The notes beneath the pieces are model-generated. The model saw only the letters and a list, made by a program, of their open reading frames with translations, ran no database searches and was not told the origin of the DNA. This document shows positions 33,103 to 41,600 of a DNA stretch of 64,000 bases, one piece after another. A program made the position numbers and the translations under genes. The stretch spans positions 1 through 64,000 of the forward strand of contig JAKSKX010000004.1 in NCBI GenBank assembly GCA_024401535.1. The letters are read 5' to 3'. Numbering within the stretch: position 1 is the stretch's first letter; the number at the start of each line of letters is the position of its first letter. Source of the stretch: Paludibacteraceae bacterium. GTDB lineage: Bacteria > Bacteroidota > Bacteroidia > Bacteroidales > Paludibacteraceae.

Positions 33103-33774
33103 ATGAAAGGAATGAAAAGATATATCGCGGCGGCTGTGATGTGCGTATGCGCCCTTCTATGCCATGCACAGGACACCATAAGCCTGATGAACGGGCAGAA
33201 GATAGCCGCCAAGGTGATGCTGATAAGCGGCGGCGAGGTGCAGTACAAGAAATACTCAAACCCCGACGGACCGACATACGTGGAAAAGGGAACAAACATC
33301 GGATACATAAGGTATCAGAACGGCGAAGTGGAGAACTGGTCGGCTGTAGTGCCTGAACCGGTGGAGGCTGCGACTGCGGTTGTTGAGCCGGAGCCGGTGG
33401 AGGACCTGTACGTGGTGCCTACGAAAGTCGGAATACTGAGATACGAGAAGCACTCGCCTTCGTACGTTAGCCTTGACAGGAACCATCTGTCGGTCGAAAG
33501 GGCCTACGAGGTGATGGGGGACAGATACGACGACTTCAACAAGCACAGAAAGAAGTGGAAGAACTGGAAGAAGTGCTGGCTGATAGGCGTGGGAGTGACT
33601 GCGGTTGTAACGCCCATGATAGCTGTGGGGGCAAGAAAGACAAACAGCAACGGACTCGACATGGCCACGATATTCGTGCCTGTGGGAGGAATGACGGCCA
33701 TAGGACTCGGCGCAGGCAAGAGCTCGAAGCACAAGAGGAGGATGATGTGGAGACTCGGCGCGATAGAATACTAG
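33103..33774 (+). CDS. Exported protein of unknown function with C-terminal glycine-zipper-like helices
   Basis: About 223 residues. A TATATTTG -7 box at 33071-33078 rules out the longer frame beginning there, so the ATG at 33103 (or the one at 33112) is the start. It has a signal peptide (MKRYIAAAVMCVCALLCHAQ). The mature start DTISLMNGQKIAAKVMLISGGEVQYKKYS is a short beta motif common in Bacteroidales envelope proteins. A Glu/Val/Pro-rich linker follows, then a basic KHRKKWKNWKK segment and two Gly/Ala-rich hydrophobic helices. Function unknown. Confidence 0.78.
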   Translation: MKGMKRYIAAAVMCVCALLCHAQDTISLMNGQKIAAKVMLISGGEVQYKKYSNPDGPTYVEKGTNIGYIRYQNGEVENWSAVVPEPVEAATAVVEPEPVEDLYVVPTKVGILRYEKHSPSYVSLDRNHLSVERAYEVMGDRYDDFNKHRKKWKNWKKCWLIGVGVTAVVTPMIAVGARKTNSNGLDMATIFVPVGGMTAIGLGAGKSSKHKRRMMWRLGAIEY

Positions 33775-33825
33775 GGCGAATGTAGGAAAAGCAAGTTAGA
33801 AACAATATATTCGGAGGGAAACGGC

Positions 33826-34599
33826 ATGACATTCTTGCAGATGGGAATGATGGATGTAATAGACATCCTGCTAGGTGCGACACTGCTGTACCAGACATAC
33901 AAGCTGATGCGAAAGACTCAGGCATACAAGCTGTTCATCGGCGTCATAATCTTCATACTGATGTGGGTTGTGGTGTCGATAGTGTTCAGAATGCGACTGC
34001 TCGGCGAGGTAATGAACCAGGTGATGAACTTCGGCGTGATAGCGCTGATAATACTGTTCCAGGAGGAAATCAGAAGCTTCATCGGGAGAATCGGCGAGGG
34101 CAGGGACTCGTTCCTGAGGATATTCAGGAAGAATGACGATAACAACATAGAGGACTCTGACATCATGCAGATAGTCGTTGCGTGCAAGAACATGAGCAGG
34201 GAGAAGTGCGGCGCGCTGATAGTGATAGAGCAGGGAATGGGACTGCAGAGCATCACAGTGACGGGAGACGAAGTTGACGCCAAGATAAACGCCCGCCTGA
34301 TAGAGAACATATTCTTCAAGAACTCGCCGCTACATGACGGAGCGATGGTAATCAGCAAGCGAAGAATAAAGTCTGCGGGCTGCATCCTTCCGGTCAGCCA
34401 CAGCATGGAGCTACCCAAACACATGGGACTAAGGCACAGAGCGGCACTCGGAGTCAGCGAGAAGCTTGACGTGAAGACCATAATAGTCAGCGAGGAGACA
34501 GGAAACATATCCTACGCACACAACGGCGAGATAAAGAGCGTGTCGGTCAAGGAACTAGAGCTGCTGCTGAGCGACAAACAGGATTCAGTGGAAAATTAG
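33826..34599 (+). CDS. cdaA: Diadenylate cyclase CdaA
   Basis: A 257-residue protein with two or three N-terminal transmembrane helices (residues 8-80) and a DisA_N diadenylate cyclase domain. The catalytic motifs are DGA at 171-173 (NSPLHDGAMVI) and RHR at 203-205 (LRHRAALG). It makes cyclic di-AMP from two ATP, a messenger controlling osmolyte and potassium uptake and cell-wall balance. In many Bacteroidales it follows folP; here it follows a hypothetical exported protein by 51 bp. The regulator CdaR is not present. Confidence 0.93.
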   Translation: MTFLQMGMMDVIDILLGATLLYQTYKLMRKTQAYKLFIGVIIFILMWVVVSIVFRMRLLGEVMNQVMNFGVIALIILFQEEIRSFIGRIGEGRDSFLRIFRKNDDNNIEDSDIMQIVVACKNMSREKCGALIVIEQGMGLQSITVTGDEVDAKINARLIENIFFKNSPLHDGAMVISKRRIKSAGCILPVSHSMELPKHMGLRHRAALGVSEKLDVKTIIVSEETGNISYAHNGEIKSVSVKELELLLSDKQDSVEN

Positions 34600-34689
34600 T
34601 GACACTTGATACAAAAAAAGTGTATCTTTGCAAAGTGAAATCCGAAGAAAGGAAAAACCAAAAAATAATAACATAAACAATAAGAGAGT

Positions 34690-35178
34690 ATGAAAGGATA
34701 TTTGAACACTATGGTGCGCGTAATGTTCGCACTTATGTTGGGAGTAGTTTGCATGAACAGCTGTTCCAAGGACGATGACGACGAGAAGGAGAAACAGACT
34801 ACAGGCAAGAGCAACAGCACAACTGCCGAGGCATTCTATAACGGATACAAGAACAACAAGGATATGACAATACTTGTTGACATGAGAACAAGAGCTAAGT
34901 ATGAGGCAGGCCACATCATCGGTGCAGTGAACATAGACTGCGAGAGCTCGGACGAGGCATTCTATAAGGAGGACGCATTGATCTATCAGGCACTTGAGGA
35001 GCTTGACCCAAATCACGAGAAGTTCATCCAGCTATATGACAGCTATGGAGCAAGCCAGTTCTCGATCAAGGTAGCAAGCATCATCTCTAAGAAGGGCTGG
35101 GGCGAGAAGCAGGTGTTCCTATTGGCTTCAAAGTACGACGACTTCGCAGCCAAGTACCCTGACATAATTGAGAAGTAA
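34690..35178 (+). CDS. Rhodanese-like lipoprotein lacking the catalytic cysteine
   Basis: A 162-residue protein with a lipoprotein-type signal (VVCMNSC, anchor Cys25), an acidic DDDDEKEK spacer, and a rhodanese-fold domain (about 48-160). The domain shows LVDMRTRAKYEAGHIIGAVNI, the CH2A-like start of rhodaneses. The active loop that normally reads C-x-x-G-x-R/S is LYDSYGAS, with Asp117 in place of Cys. It is therefore probably not a sulfurtransferase but a binding module. A TATCTTTG -7 box is at 34623-34630. It lies 18 bp upstream of ilvD. Confidence 0.8.
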   Translation: MKGYLNTMVRVMFALMLGVVCMNSCSKDDDDEKEKQTTGKSNSTTAEAFYNGYKNNKDMTILVDMRTRAKYEAGHIIGAVNIDCESSDEAFYKEDALIYQALEELDPNHEKFIQLYDSYGASQFSIKVASIISKKGWGEKQVFLLASKYDDFAAKYPDIIEK

Positions 35179-35196
35179 TAAAAAGAAAAAGATATA

Positions 35197-37029
35197 ATGA
35201 AGAATAAGTTGAGAAGCGCCCAGAGCACAGAGGGCAGAAGAATGGCCGGAGCCAGAGCTCTTTGGGTGGCAAACGGTATGAAGCGCGAGCAGATGGGCAA
35301 GCCTATCATCGCAATCGCAAACAGCTTTACACAGTTCGTGCCAGGCCACACACACCTACACGAAATCGGACAGAAGGTAAAGGCTGAGATAGAAAAGCTA
35401 GGCTGTTTTGCAGCAGAGTTCAACACAATCGCCATCGACGACGGTATAGCAATGGGTCACGACGGTATGCTCTACTCTTTGCCAAGCCGAGACATCATCG
35501 CAGACTCGGTAGAGTACATGGTGAACGCCCACAAGGCTGACGCGCTAGTGTGCATCTCTAACTGTGACAAGATTACTCCAGGAATGCTTATAGCTGCGAT
35601 GCGCTTGAACATCCCTACTGTATTCGTGAGCGGTGGAGCTATGGAGGCAGGAAAGTTGGAGGGAAGCCACGACCTTGACCTTATCGACGCAATGATCCAG
35701 AGCGCAGACGAGACAGTGAGCGACGAGCAGGTGGCTAAGATAGAGAACGCAGCGTGCCCAGGATGCGGATGCTGTTCGGGTATATTCACAGCCAACTCTA
35801 TGAACTGCTTGAACGAGGTACTAGGTCTAGCATTGCCAGGCAACGGAACTATCGTAGCAACACACAAGAACAGAGAGAACCTGTTCATGGAGGCAGCAAA
35901 GCTAATCGTTGACAACGCATACAAGTACTACAGAGACGGAGACGAGAGCGTGCTACCAAGAAGCATCGCCACTCGTGACGCATTCTTGAACGCCATGACA
36001 CTTGACATCGCTATGGGCGGTTCAACAAACACCGTGCTTCACCTTTTGGCTATCGCTCAGGAGGGAGGCGTGAACTTTGTTATGGATGACATCGACTCAT
36101 TGTCTAAGGTTACACCTTGTCTATGCAAGGTAGCCCCTAACACACAGAAGTACCACATCCAGGACTTGAACAGAGCCGGCGGTATTCTTGGAATCATGAA
36201 CGAGCTAGACAAGGCAGGTCTTGTGAACAAGTCAGTCAAGAGAGTTGACGGATTGACTCTAGGCGAGGCTATCGACCAGTACGCTATAACAAGCCCTAAC
36301 GTAACAGAGAAGGCCAAGAAGATCTATGCAAGTACTGCAGCAAACAAGTTCAGCATCAAGCTTGGAAGCCAGGAGACTTATTGGGATTCATTCGATACTG
36401 ACAGAGCAAACGGTTGTATCAGAGACGTAGCTCACGCATACTCTAAGGACGGTGGAATGGCTATACTAAAGGGTAACATTGCACTTGACGGATGTGTTGT
36501 TAAGACAGCCGGTGTTGACGAGAGCATCTGGAAGTTCTCCGGACCTGCAAAGGTTTACAACTCTCAGGACGACGCTTGCAAGGGAATTCTTGGTGGCGAG
36601 GTTGTTAGCGGCGATGTAGTCGTTATCACTCACGAGGGACCAAAGGGAGGACCTGGAATGCAGGAGATGCTATACCCTACTTCATACATCAAGTCAAGAC
36701 ACCTTGGTAAGGAGTGCGCCTTGATTACAGACGGACGTTTCTCAGGCGGAACATCAGGTCTTTCAATCGGACATATCTCTCCAGAGGCTGCTTCCGGTGG
36801 TGCTATCGGTCTTGTCAAGACTGGCGACATCATCGAGATAAACATCCCAGAGAGAACAATAAATGTAAAGCTTTCTGACGCAGAGTTGAACGAGCGCCGT
36901 AAGGCAGAGGAGGCTAAGGGCAAGGACGCATGGAAGCCAAAGAGAGACAGAGTGGTTTCTAAGGCTTTGAGAGCATACGCAGCAATGGTTGCTTCTGCTG
37001 ACAAGGGAGGAGTAAGAATCGTTGACTAA
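35197..37029 (+). CDS. ilvD: Dihydroxy-acid dehydratase
   Basis: A 610-residue enzyme of normal length for the [4Fe-4S] or [2Fe-2S] IlvD family. It converts dihydroxyisovalerate and dihydroxymethylvalerate to the 2-oxo acids of valine and isoleucine synthesis. Visible motifs are [27 protein letters not shown] and [20 protein letters not shown]. Unlike many Bacteroidota operons, no ilvB, ilvN or ilvC follows; a terminator comes directly after. It is 18 bp after the rhodanese-like gene and uses the same highly expressed codon pattern as efp. Confidence 0.96.
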   Translation: MKNKLRSAQSTEGRRMAGARALWVANGMKREQMGKPIIAIANSFTQFVPGHTHLHEIGQKVKAEIEKLGCFAAEFNTIAIDDGIAMGHDGMLYSLPSRDIIADSVEYMVNAHKADALVCISNCDKITPGMLIAAMRLNIPTVFVSGGAMEAGKLEGSHDLDLIDAMIQSADETVSDEQVAKIENAACPGCGCCSGIFTANSMNCLNEVLGLALPGNGTIVATHKNRENLFMEAAKLIVDNAYKYYRDGDESVLPRSIATRDAFLNAMTLDIAMGGSTNTVLHLLAIAQEGGVNFVMDDIDSLSKVTPCLCKVAPNTQKYHIQDLNRAGGILGIMNELDKAGLVNKSVKRVDGLTLGEAIDQYAITSPNVTEKAKKIYASTAANKFSIKLGSQETYWDSFDTDRANGCIRDVAHAYSKDGGMAILKGNIALDGCVVKTAGVDESIWKFSGPAKVYNSQDDACKGILGGEVVSGDVVVITHEGPKGGPGMQEMLYPTSYIKSRHLGKECALITDGRFSGGTSGLSIGHISPEAASGGAIGLVKTGDIIEINIPERTINVKLSDAELNERRKAEEAKGKDAWKPKRDRVVSKALRAYAAMVASADKGGVRIVD

Positions 37030-37075
37030 GAAAACCAACGAGAGAGTATAGATTAAAAACTCTATAGAAAAAAGG

Positions 37076-37109
37076 AATGCCAAACTCAATGAGTTTGGCA
37101 TTTTTTTGT
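37076..37109 (+). terminator. Terminator of ilvD
   Basis: AATGCCAAACTC pairs with GAGTTTGGCATT around AAT, followed by a T-run. Confidence 0.93.
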
Positions 37110-37396
37110 TGAAAAAGTGTTCCAAAAGTTTGCTAATATATAAAGAAATTATAAATTTGCATTGTAAGAAAATTCAAGAAAAGGTTATAATATTAGGATA
37201 AAGTTATAGTTTAATAAAGTAAAAGGAAAATATTAGGACGAAACTCGCTCTGTTAGTTCTGTACCTTTTTGTTGTGGTGGTACAGAACTGGCGGGGCACC
37301 AAAACAAACAAAAAAGTTGTCCGGAAAAACCAAACAACTTTAAAATCAACGATTATATCTTTTCTATACAAAACATTTCTCTTGTATTATGTGCAG
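37110..37396. other. Spacer with a perfect inverted repeat
   Basis: No gene is supported. AGTTCTGTACC (about 37255-37265) and GGTACAGAACT (37279-37289) form an 11-bp stem with a 13-nt loop. An AAAGTTGT/ACAACTTT hairpin follows at about 37312-37342. They may belong to an untranslated RNA or a protein-binding site. Confidence 0.45.
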
Positions 37397-37600
37397 TCAT
37401 CGTGGAAAAAGTTTATCACAATTTTCAGTCATGGCAGTAGAAATCGCCATCGACAAAATAAGACCAATGATTAAATATACAAGAGTCTTTTTATCCTTCC
37501 TTGTCTTTCGACGCTTTACAGCTACAGAAACGATAGCAGGTAAAAGAAACCACATCAACATGATAAAAATAGATTCTATCGCAACATAAATTCCCCTCAT
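37397..37600 (-). CDS. Possible small two-helix membrane protein
   Basis: A 67-codon frame starting MRGIYVAIESIFIMLMWFL, with a second hydrophobic stretch LVYLIIGLILSMAIS and a basic RRKTRKDKK loop between them. The amphipathic order (helix, positive loop, helix) is protein-like, but no promoter or family is evident. Confidence 0.35.
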   Translation of the reverse strand: MRGIYVAIESIFIMLMWFLLPAIVSVAVKRRKTRKDKKTLVYLIIGLILSMAISTAMTENCDKLFPR

Positions 37601-37736
37601 AAATAAAAATAAAAAATAATGACTATTTGTGTTCAGCAAAAACAACTTCAAAACTTTTCTTGCTCGTAACTTCTGACTACCAAAGCTTTATTAAATAAAT
37701 TTGATTTCTTTTGCCAGATAGACACACACAAAAAAA

Positions 37737-37767
37737 AGCCTACTTTCTATCAAAATAGATTTCGGCT
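37737..37767 (-). terminator. Terminator of the small-protein/channel cluster
   Basis: AGCC...TCTAT pairs with ATAGA...GGCT, with eight T after it on the minus strand, 24 bp past the stop of the 139-residue gene. Confidence 0.7.
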
Positions 37768-37791
37768 TCTAAACTATATGGCTAAAACTCT

Positions 37792-38211
37792 TTATTTGAA
37801 TGCCAAAGCAAGGCACTCGTATAGGTTAAGGATGACATCCTTGTACCAATAGAAAATCTCGTTCTCTGCAGAGAAATCGTTAATAGCCTTTCTTACCTGG
37901 ATGTATGGGTGATTACCCTCGTTATTAACCCAGATAACCTCTCCGAAACGAGAAACAGCGTTCTCAACTTCTCCCTTCTGGTCTGCCTCAATCTGCTTGT
38001 AGATAGCCATACCCGCCTCCTTGTCGAAGATGAAGTTACAAAAAACATCCTCCTTAGTAACCTTGGCATTTAGTAGGCACTTAGCAGCCTTCATTCTGTC
38101 ATCAGCGATGTTTGTGTAGTTGTTGTGAGGCTTACCTGCCTTAACCAACTTGAAGTTTGCGAAGTCAAGAAACTTCTGCAAGAACTCCTCGTGTGAAATT
38201 GTAATTTCCAT
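37792..38211 (-). CDS. Small cytoplasmic protein of unknown function
   Basis: A 139-residue acidic protein with no signal peptide: MEITISHEEFLQKFLDFANF, then a Lys-rich KCLLNAKVTKEDVFCNF region and an aromatic C-terminus (IFYWYKDVILNLYECLALAF). It starts 10 bp after the channel gene stop and is last in the cluster. No recognised family. Confidence 0.75.
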   Translation of the reverse strand: MEITISHEEFLQKFLDFANFKLVKAGKPHNNYTNIADDRMKAAKCLLNAKVTKEDVFCNFIFDKEAGMAIYKQIEADQKGEVENAVSRFGEVIWVNNEGNHPYIQVRKAINDFSAENEIFYWYKDVILNLYECLALAFK

Positions 38212-38221
38212 AGTCGTATAT

Positions 38222-39010
38222 TTATTGTTTATTTGTATTCTTTTTCAATTCCTCAACCTCCTTCTGCAAAGCATCTATCTTTGCCAAAAGAAGATCAAGT
38301 TTTTCGTCAGTCTTGTCGTTCTCGTCTGTGTCCTCTATTGCCATAGAGCTGCACATTACACCAGTAAGTGCATTTAACAGGATAAATGCCGTAATACAAA
38401 TGTAGGAAACAAAGAAAATCCAGCTCCAAGAATATTTCTCCATTATCGTACGGCAGATGTCGCTACCCCATCCGTCCAGAGTCATCAACTGGAACATTGT
38501 GAAGCATGTGCCGGAAAAGTCGCCAAAAAGTTCTGGAAAATCTTGACTGAACATGTGACAGCCAATAACAGCATAGATAACCATCAAGGCACCCCACAAT
38601 GCAACTAGCCAGCCTACCTTGGGGATAGAGCGAATCAGCGAGCCTACGATAACTCTCAGCCCCTCAAATATCGTAAAGACGCGAAGCAGTCTCAACAACC
38701 TCAACAGCCTTAACGAACGGAATGTTGCAAAATATCCTGTACTTGTGACTGTTGTTACTGCGGTGATTATTAAGTCAAACCAATTCCAAGCCCAATCCTT
38801 ACCGATCCAGAAGGCCTTGCCTCCGAAAGCAATACGAATCAGAATCTCGATAACAAAAATGAAACTGCTTATCTGACAGAATCTCTCAAAATAGTCTTCG
38901 AAATGCTCGTTCATCCAGGGGTAAGTTGAAAGTACCGCCTCAATGAAGACAAGTAGAATTAGAATGTCAATGAAAGTCTTTCCTATTTTAGCTAATTTGT
39001 CAATCATCAC
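38222..39010 (-). CDS. Voltage-gated cation channel (NaChBac/CavMr-like)
   Basis: A 262-residue six-helix ion channel subunit. S4 carries five arginines at every third residue (Arg98, 101, 104, 107 and 110), the voltage sensor. The pore loop reads TLDGWGS at 177-183. NaChBac and NavAb have Glu-Ser at positions 3-4 of this filter. Here Asp then Gly resemble the Ca-selective CavMr filter (TLEGW), so Ca permeation is plausible. The C-terminus is a coiled coil (KLDLLLAKIDALQKEVEELKK) that should tetramerise the subunits. It lies inside a cluster of small soluble proteins. Family assignment is firm; ion selectivity is inference. Confidence 0.9.
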   Translation of the reverse strand: MMIDKLAKIGKTFIDILILLVFIEAVLSTYPWMNEHFEDYFERFCQISSFIFVIEILIRIAFGGKAFWIGKDWAWNWFDLIITAVTTVTSTGYFATFRSLRLLRLLRLLRVFTIFEGLRVIVGSLIRSIPKVGWLVALWGALMVIYAVIGCHMFSQDFPELFGDFSGTCFTMFQLMTLDGWGSDICRTIMEKYSWSWIFFVSYICITAFILLNALTGVMCSSMAIEDTDENDKTDEKLDLLLAKIDALQKEVEELKKNTNKQ

Positions 39011-39049
39011 TCAATAACAACATTTATCAAAATGGCCTAACTAAATTTA

Positions 39050-39301
39050 TTATTTTCTTCTTGCTTGAGCCAAAGAATACTGAGCTCTGGCAATAGCATC
39101 CTTCAAACTTGCAATAGCACGGTCGTGCGATGCCGCATGATCAATCTTGCTCTTTTTGTATGACGCTTTTGAAGACGATGATGATGCACCTTTTATCAAC
39201 CTTGCATAAGTCTCATTGTCCCTCTTTTTGCTTTCCTGTTCTCTCTTAACTCTTTCTCGCAAATCAATAATCTGCTTCTTATAATACTCTACGTTACCCA
39301 T
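39050..39301 (-). CDS. Small basic coiled-coil protein
   Basis: An 83-residue protein with two helical halves (EYYKKQIIDLRERVKREQES and RAIASLKDAIARAQYSLAQA) joined by a serine-rich GASSSSSKAS linker. It begins 39 bp upstream of the channel gene. No family recognised; it could be a DNA- or membrane-associated adaptor. Confidence 0.7.
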   Translation of the reverse strand: MGNVEYYKKQIIDLRERVKREQESKKRDNETYARLIKGASSSSSKASYKKSKIDHAASHDRAIASLKDAIARAQYSLAQARRK

Positions 39302-39330
39302 AATAATCCTAACATTAAGTAAATAAAAAG

Positions 39331-39358
39331 TAGGGATAGCCCACTGGAACTATCCCTA
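39331..39358 (-). terminator. Intra-cluster hairpin
   Basis: TAGGGATAG pairs with CTATCCCTA around a 10-nt loop, 19 bp after the stop of the basic-protein gene. On the minus strand the tail is ACTTTTTATTT, so it may terminate or attenuate transcription into the channel genes. Confidence 0.6.
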
Positions 39359-39376
39359 TTTATGAGATATTCCCAA

Positions 39377-39622
39377 TTAAGAGAAAAGTCTCTTTAGTTT
39401 GTTTGTAAAGCTTCCCTTAGCAGCACGAGCCTTAGCCATACGCTCTGCAGCAGCCTTACCCTCCTTAGTTCTCTTGTCAAGAGTTCCGTCAGCAGTACGC
39501 TTTGCTCCAGAAGACTTCTTAACTACAGGCTTTGCAGCAGGCTTGCTAACTCTCTCCTTAAACTCCTTGTACTCCTTGCTTCTCTTGTCCATCTTTCCGG
39601 ACGCTGTTCTTGGAATTGCCAT
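39377..39622 (-). CDS. Small Lys/Ala-rich basic protein
   Basis: About 81 residues from MAIPRTASGKMDKRSKEYKE. It contains two related motifs, ASGKMDKRSKEYKEFKER and ADGTLDKRTKEGKAAAER, so it is an internal duplication. It is very basic at the C-terminus (NKLKRLFS) and probably binds nucleic acid or membranes. It starts 47 bp after the TerB-like gene. Confidence 0.7.
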   Translation of the reverse strand: MAIPRTASGKMDKRSKEYKEFKERVSKPAAKPVVKKSSGAKRTADGTLDKRTKEGKAAAERMAKARAAKGSFTNKLKRLFS

Positions 39623-39669
39623 AATCGTCAAATTTAAATGGTTAATAAATAATAGATTACCTTGGCAGA

Positions 39670-40074
39670 TTACTCTGCATCCTCGATAACAAGGTCATCG
39701 TACTCCTCGACAGTCTGGTCGAACAATGCGTCTGCGTCCTCAGTAGAAACACCTAGAATAGAAGCTATTGCGTAGTAGTTGCTCATCTCATCTGCAGTAA
39801 CTACACCGTCAGAGATGATGAACTGCAAAACAATGTCAAGAACAGAGCTCTTCTCTTTTGCATCAACATTCTTTGCTGCTGCAACCAAAGCGTCTGAAAC
39901 CTGCTCCTCGCTCAAAGAATCATAGTCCTTTACAATCTTCTCAACATCCTTTACTGGTAGGTTCAAAGCGCTCTCTACCTCCTTAAGCATATCCTTCTCC
40001 TCATCGCCAAACTCTCCGTCAGCCCAAATTGCTGCTGCGATGAACTGTGCTAAATCCTTTACGTTTGTCTTCAT
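39670..40074 (-). CDS. TerB-like protein
   Basis: A 134-residue all-helical acidic protein resembling the TerB/DjlA-N fold: IAAAIWADGEFGDEEKDMLKEVE and a second IISDGVVTADEMSNYYAIASILG repeat, both with metal-coordinating acidic loops. TerB proteins are linked to tellurite resistance and phage or stress responses. Other ter genes (TerD, TerC) are absent. It lies 24 bp downstream of the second paralogue of the cluster. Confidence 0.72.
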   Translation of the reverse strand: MKTNVKDLAQFIAAAIWADGEFGDEEKDMLKEVESALNLPVKDVEKIVKDYDSLSEEQVSDALVAAAKNVDAKEKSSVLDIVLQFIISDGVVTADEMSNYYAIASILGVSTEDADALFDQTVEEYDDLVIEDAE

Positions 40075-40098
40075 AATATATAATTATTTAATTTTCAA

Positions 40099-40419
40099 TT
40101 ATTTTCCAGCCTCAACAAGAGAGATGTTGTTCTTTGCCAAACCTGAATTGTCTGGAGTTGCAATCTGAACTGTGATTCCTGTAATCTCCTTGAATCTCTT
40201 CTCGAACTCCTCAACAATGGAATTTCCGCTGATCTTGACATATCCACTCTTCATTCCATCCTTGTTCAACTCGCCAAGTGTAGCGTTCTCGTCAGCGAAG
40301 TGCTGGCCTTTGTAAACACGTAGTGTTGGACCGAATGCCTTCTTGAATTTTGCCTGAAGTGTCTTTACCTTCTCTCCGGCAACTACAGAAAACACTGCAT
40401 ATATTTCGTTTGATTTCAT
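40099..40419 (-). CDS. Small protein, paralogue of the next gene upstream
   Basis: A 106-residue protein; the ATG at 40419 is preferred since the longer frame only reads through the neighbour in another phase. It has LQAKFKKAFGPTLRVYKGQ, ADENATLGEL, VEEFEKRFKEITGITVQIA and LAKNNISL. The upstream gene shares every one of these elements, so the two are paralogues. I recognise the LRVY...FEEKF...VQIA pattern from small uncharacterised proteins in several phyla; function unknown. Confidence 0.8.
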   Translation of the reverse strand: MKSNEIYAVFSVVAGEKVKTLQAKFKKAFGPTLRVYKGQHFADENATLGELNKDGMKSGYVKISGNSIVEEFEKRFKEITGITVQIATPDNSGLAKNNISLVEAGK

Positions 40420-40447
40420 TTCAGTAAAATTAAGATGTAAATAAAAC

Positions 40448-40786
40448 TTACTTCTTAGCTGCTGCGGCAAGTGTGTCATCGTTGTTAGCAAGAGCAGAGT
40501 CGTCTGCATTTGCAACCTGAACACCGATGTGGAACAACTGCTCGAACTTGTCCTCAAAATTACCTACCTTAGTGTTTCCTGCAGCCTTTAGCTCATCTGT
40601 ACACTTCTGTCCGGCTAGAGAAGCAAGTGTTACGCTCTCGTCCTTAACCTGAACTGCTCCGCGTCCTGTGTTGATTGTTCCGTCCGCCTTTGGCTGGTAA
40701 ACACGTAGAGTTAGACCAAACGCCTCCTTAAACTTTGCCTTCAATCCCTTGACTGAAAGACGACCATTGATAGCCAATTCTGCCAT
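40448..40786 (-). CDS. Small protein, first gene of the cluster
   Basis: A 112-residue protein: LKAKFKEAFGLTLRVYQPK, ESVTLASL, KVGNFEDKFEQLFHIGVQVA and DDSALANNDDTLAAAAKK. It belongs to the same family as the downstream gene. It heads a seven-gene minus-strand cluster that includes the TerB-like protein and the cation channel. Well-expressed codon usage suggests an abundant protein. Confidence 0.8.
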   Translation of the reverse strand: MAELAINGRLSVKGLKAKFKEAFGLTLRVYQPKADGTINTGRGAVQVKDESVTLASLAGQKCTDELKAAGNTKVGNFEDKFEQLFHIGVQVANADDSALANNDDTLAAAAKK

Positions 40787-41036
40787 AATCGTAATTTTTT
40801 AATATTAAACCTATTGTTGTCTTTATAATTATCAAAGTTCCTTAAATTGCCATTTGACTTGAAAATCTTACATTTCTAAACTTGCAGATGGCTTTCAAGA
40901 AATGAATATTTTGATCAAAATTGACAATGACTTGTCTGACGATTAAATACTACGGCCAAAAACATGAACGAATTAGAAATCACCTTAATCTTAAATTGAA
41001 AATCTCTAGTCCTAATCCTCTTTTTATCTTTTGAAT

Positions 41037-41061
41037 TTATTACTTGATAGTCAAGTAATAA
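41037..41061. promoter_or_regulatory. Perfect 11-bp palindrome
   Basis: TTATTACTTGA-TAG-TCAAGTAATAA. It could be an operator for a dimeric regulator or an RNA hairpin. It lies 250 bp upstream of the small-protein cluster. Confidence 0.45.
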
Positions 41062-41351
41062 AACCTAAGAATCTGTCAACCGGATTATAGTTTCCAGCAA
41101 TGCTAATATTTAATCCAAGAAATCTTTAGCGAGTGCAACACCTAGCTTGTAGCTGTCTCCTCTTGACTTCGGTTGCAAATATATGCGGTTAAATTTTATC
41201 AATATTGGTCCTTTTTAGTCCTTGTCATTATTTGGATTTGAAAAAATATCTTTACACTTATATACGATGTTATTTAACATATAAAAGGAAGGTTTTTACG
41301 GACGAAGTACATACTTTTTACATATTAGTTACACTATTTTTACAGACAAAA

Positions 41352-41405
41352 TGAAAGACTATTAAGCTAGCGTTAGCCATTTTGTTCCATAATAGTCCTT
41401 TTTGT
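41352..41405. terminator. Structured element with terminal T-run
   Basis: GACTATTA (41357-41364) pairs with TAATAGTC (41390-41397), enclosing GCTA-gcg-TTAGC, and is followed by C and five T. It can terminate a plus-strand transcript of unknown origin. Confidence 0.45.
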
Positions 41406-41518
41406 AGCCGAATTATTCCACTTTATGTCTCGACCAAAAACTTATGTAAGTCAAACTTCTCATGAAAAATTTCCATACAAACACTCATGTCAACAAAAGA
41501 TTGGGCTGCAAATCAAAG

Positions 41519-41545
41519 CAAAAAAGGTGAGCTGATGCTCACCTT
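41519..41545 (-). terminator. Terminator of the 41601 gene
   Basis: GGTGAGC-TGAT-GCTCACC, followed on the minus strand by six T. Confidence 0.9.
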
Positions 41546-41600
41546 CTTCTCATTCTTTTGTCGTCAATTTTATATTATTCTCTCTTGCAAAAAACATCTG

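Larger units (their letters stand above)
40787..41518. other. 730-bp gene-free region with two structured elements
   Basis: No coding region is supported. The sequence is AT-rich and contains a perfect palindrome (41037-41061) and a hairpin pair (41357-41397), listed separately. No clear TAnnTTTG box was found upstream of the cluster's first gene. Confidence 0.5.

Noticed and set aside
39670-40074. A complete tellurite-resistance operon
   Set aside because: Only one TerB-like gene is present; TerC, TerD and TerA homologues are missing.
40420-40557. 46-codon N-terminal extension of the 106-residue paralogue
   Set aside because: It reads the neighbouring gene out of frame. The conserved family starts near the internal ATG at 40419.
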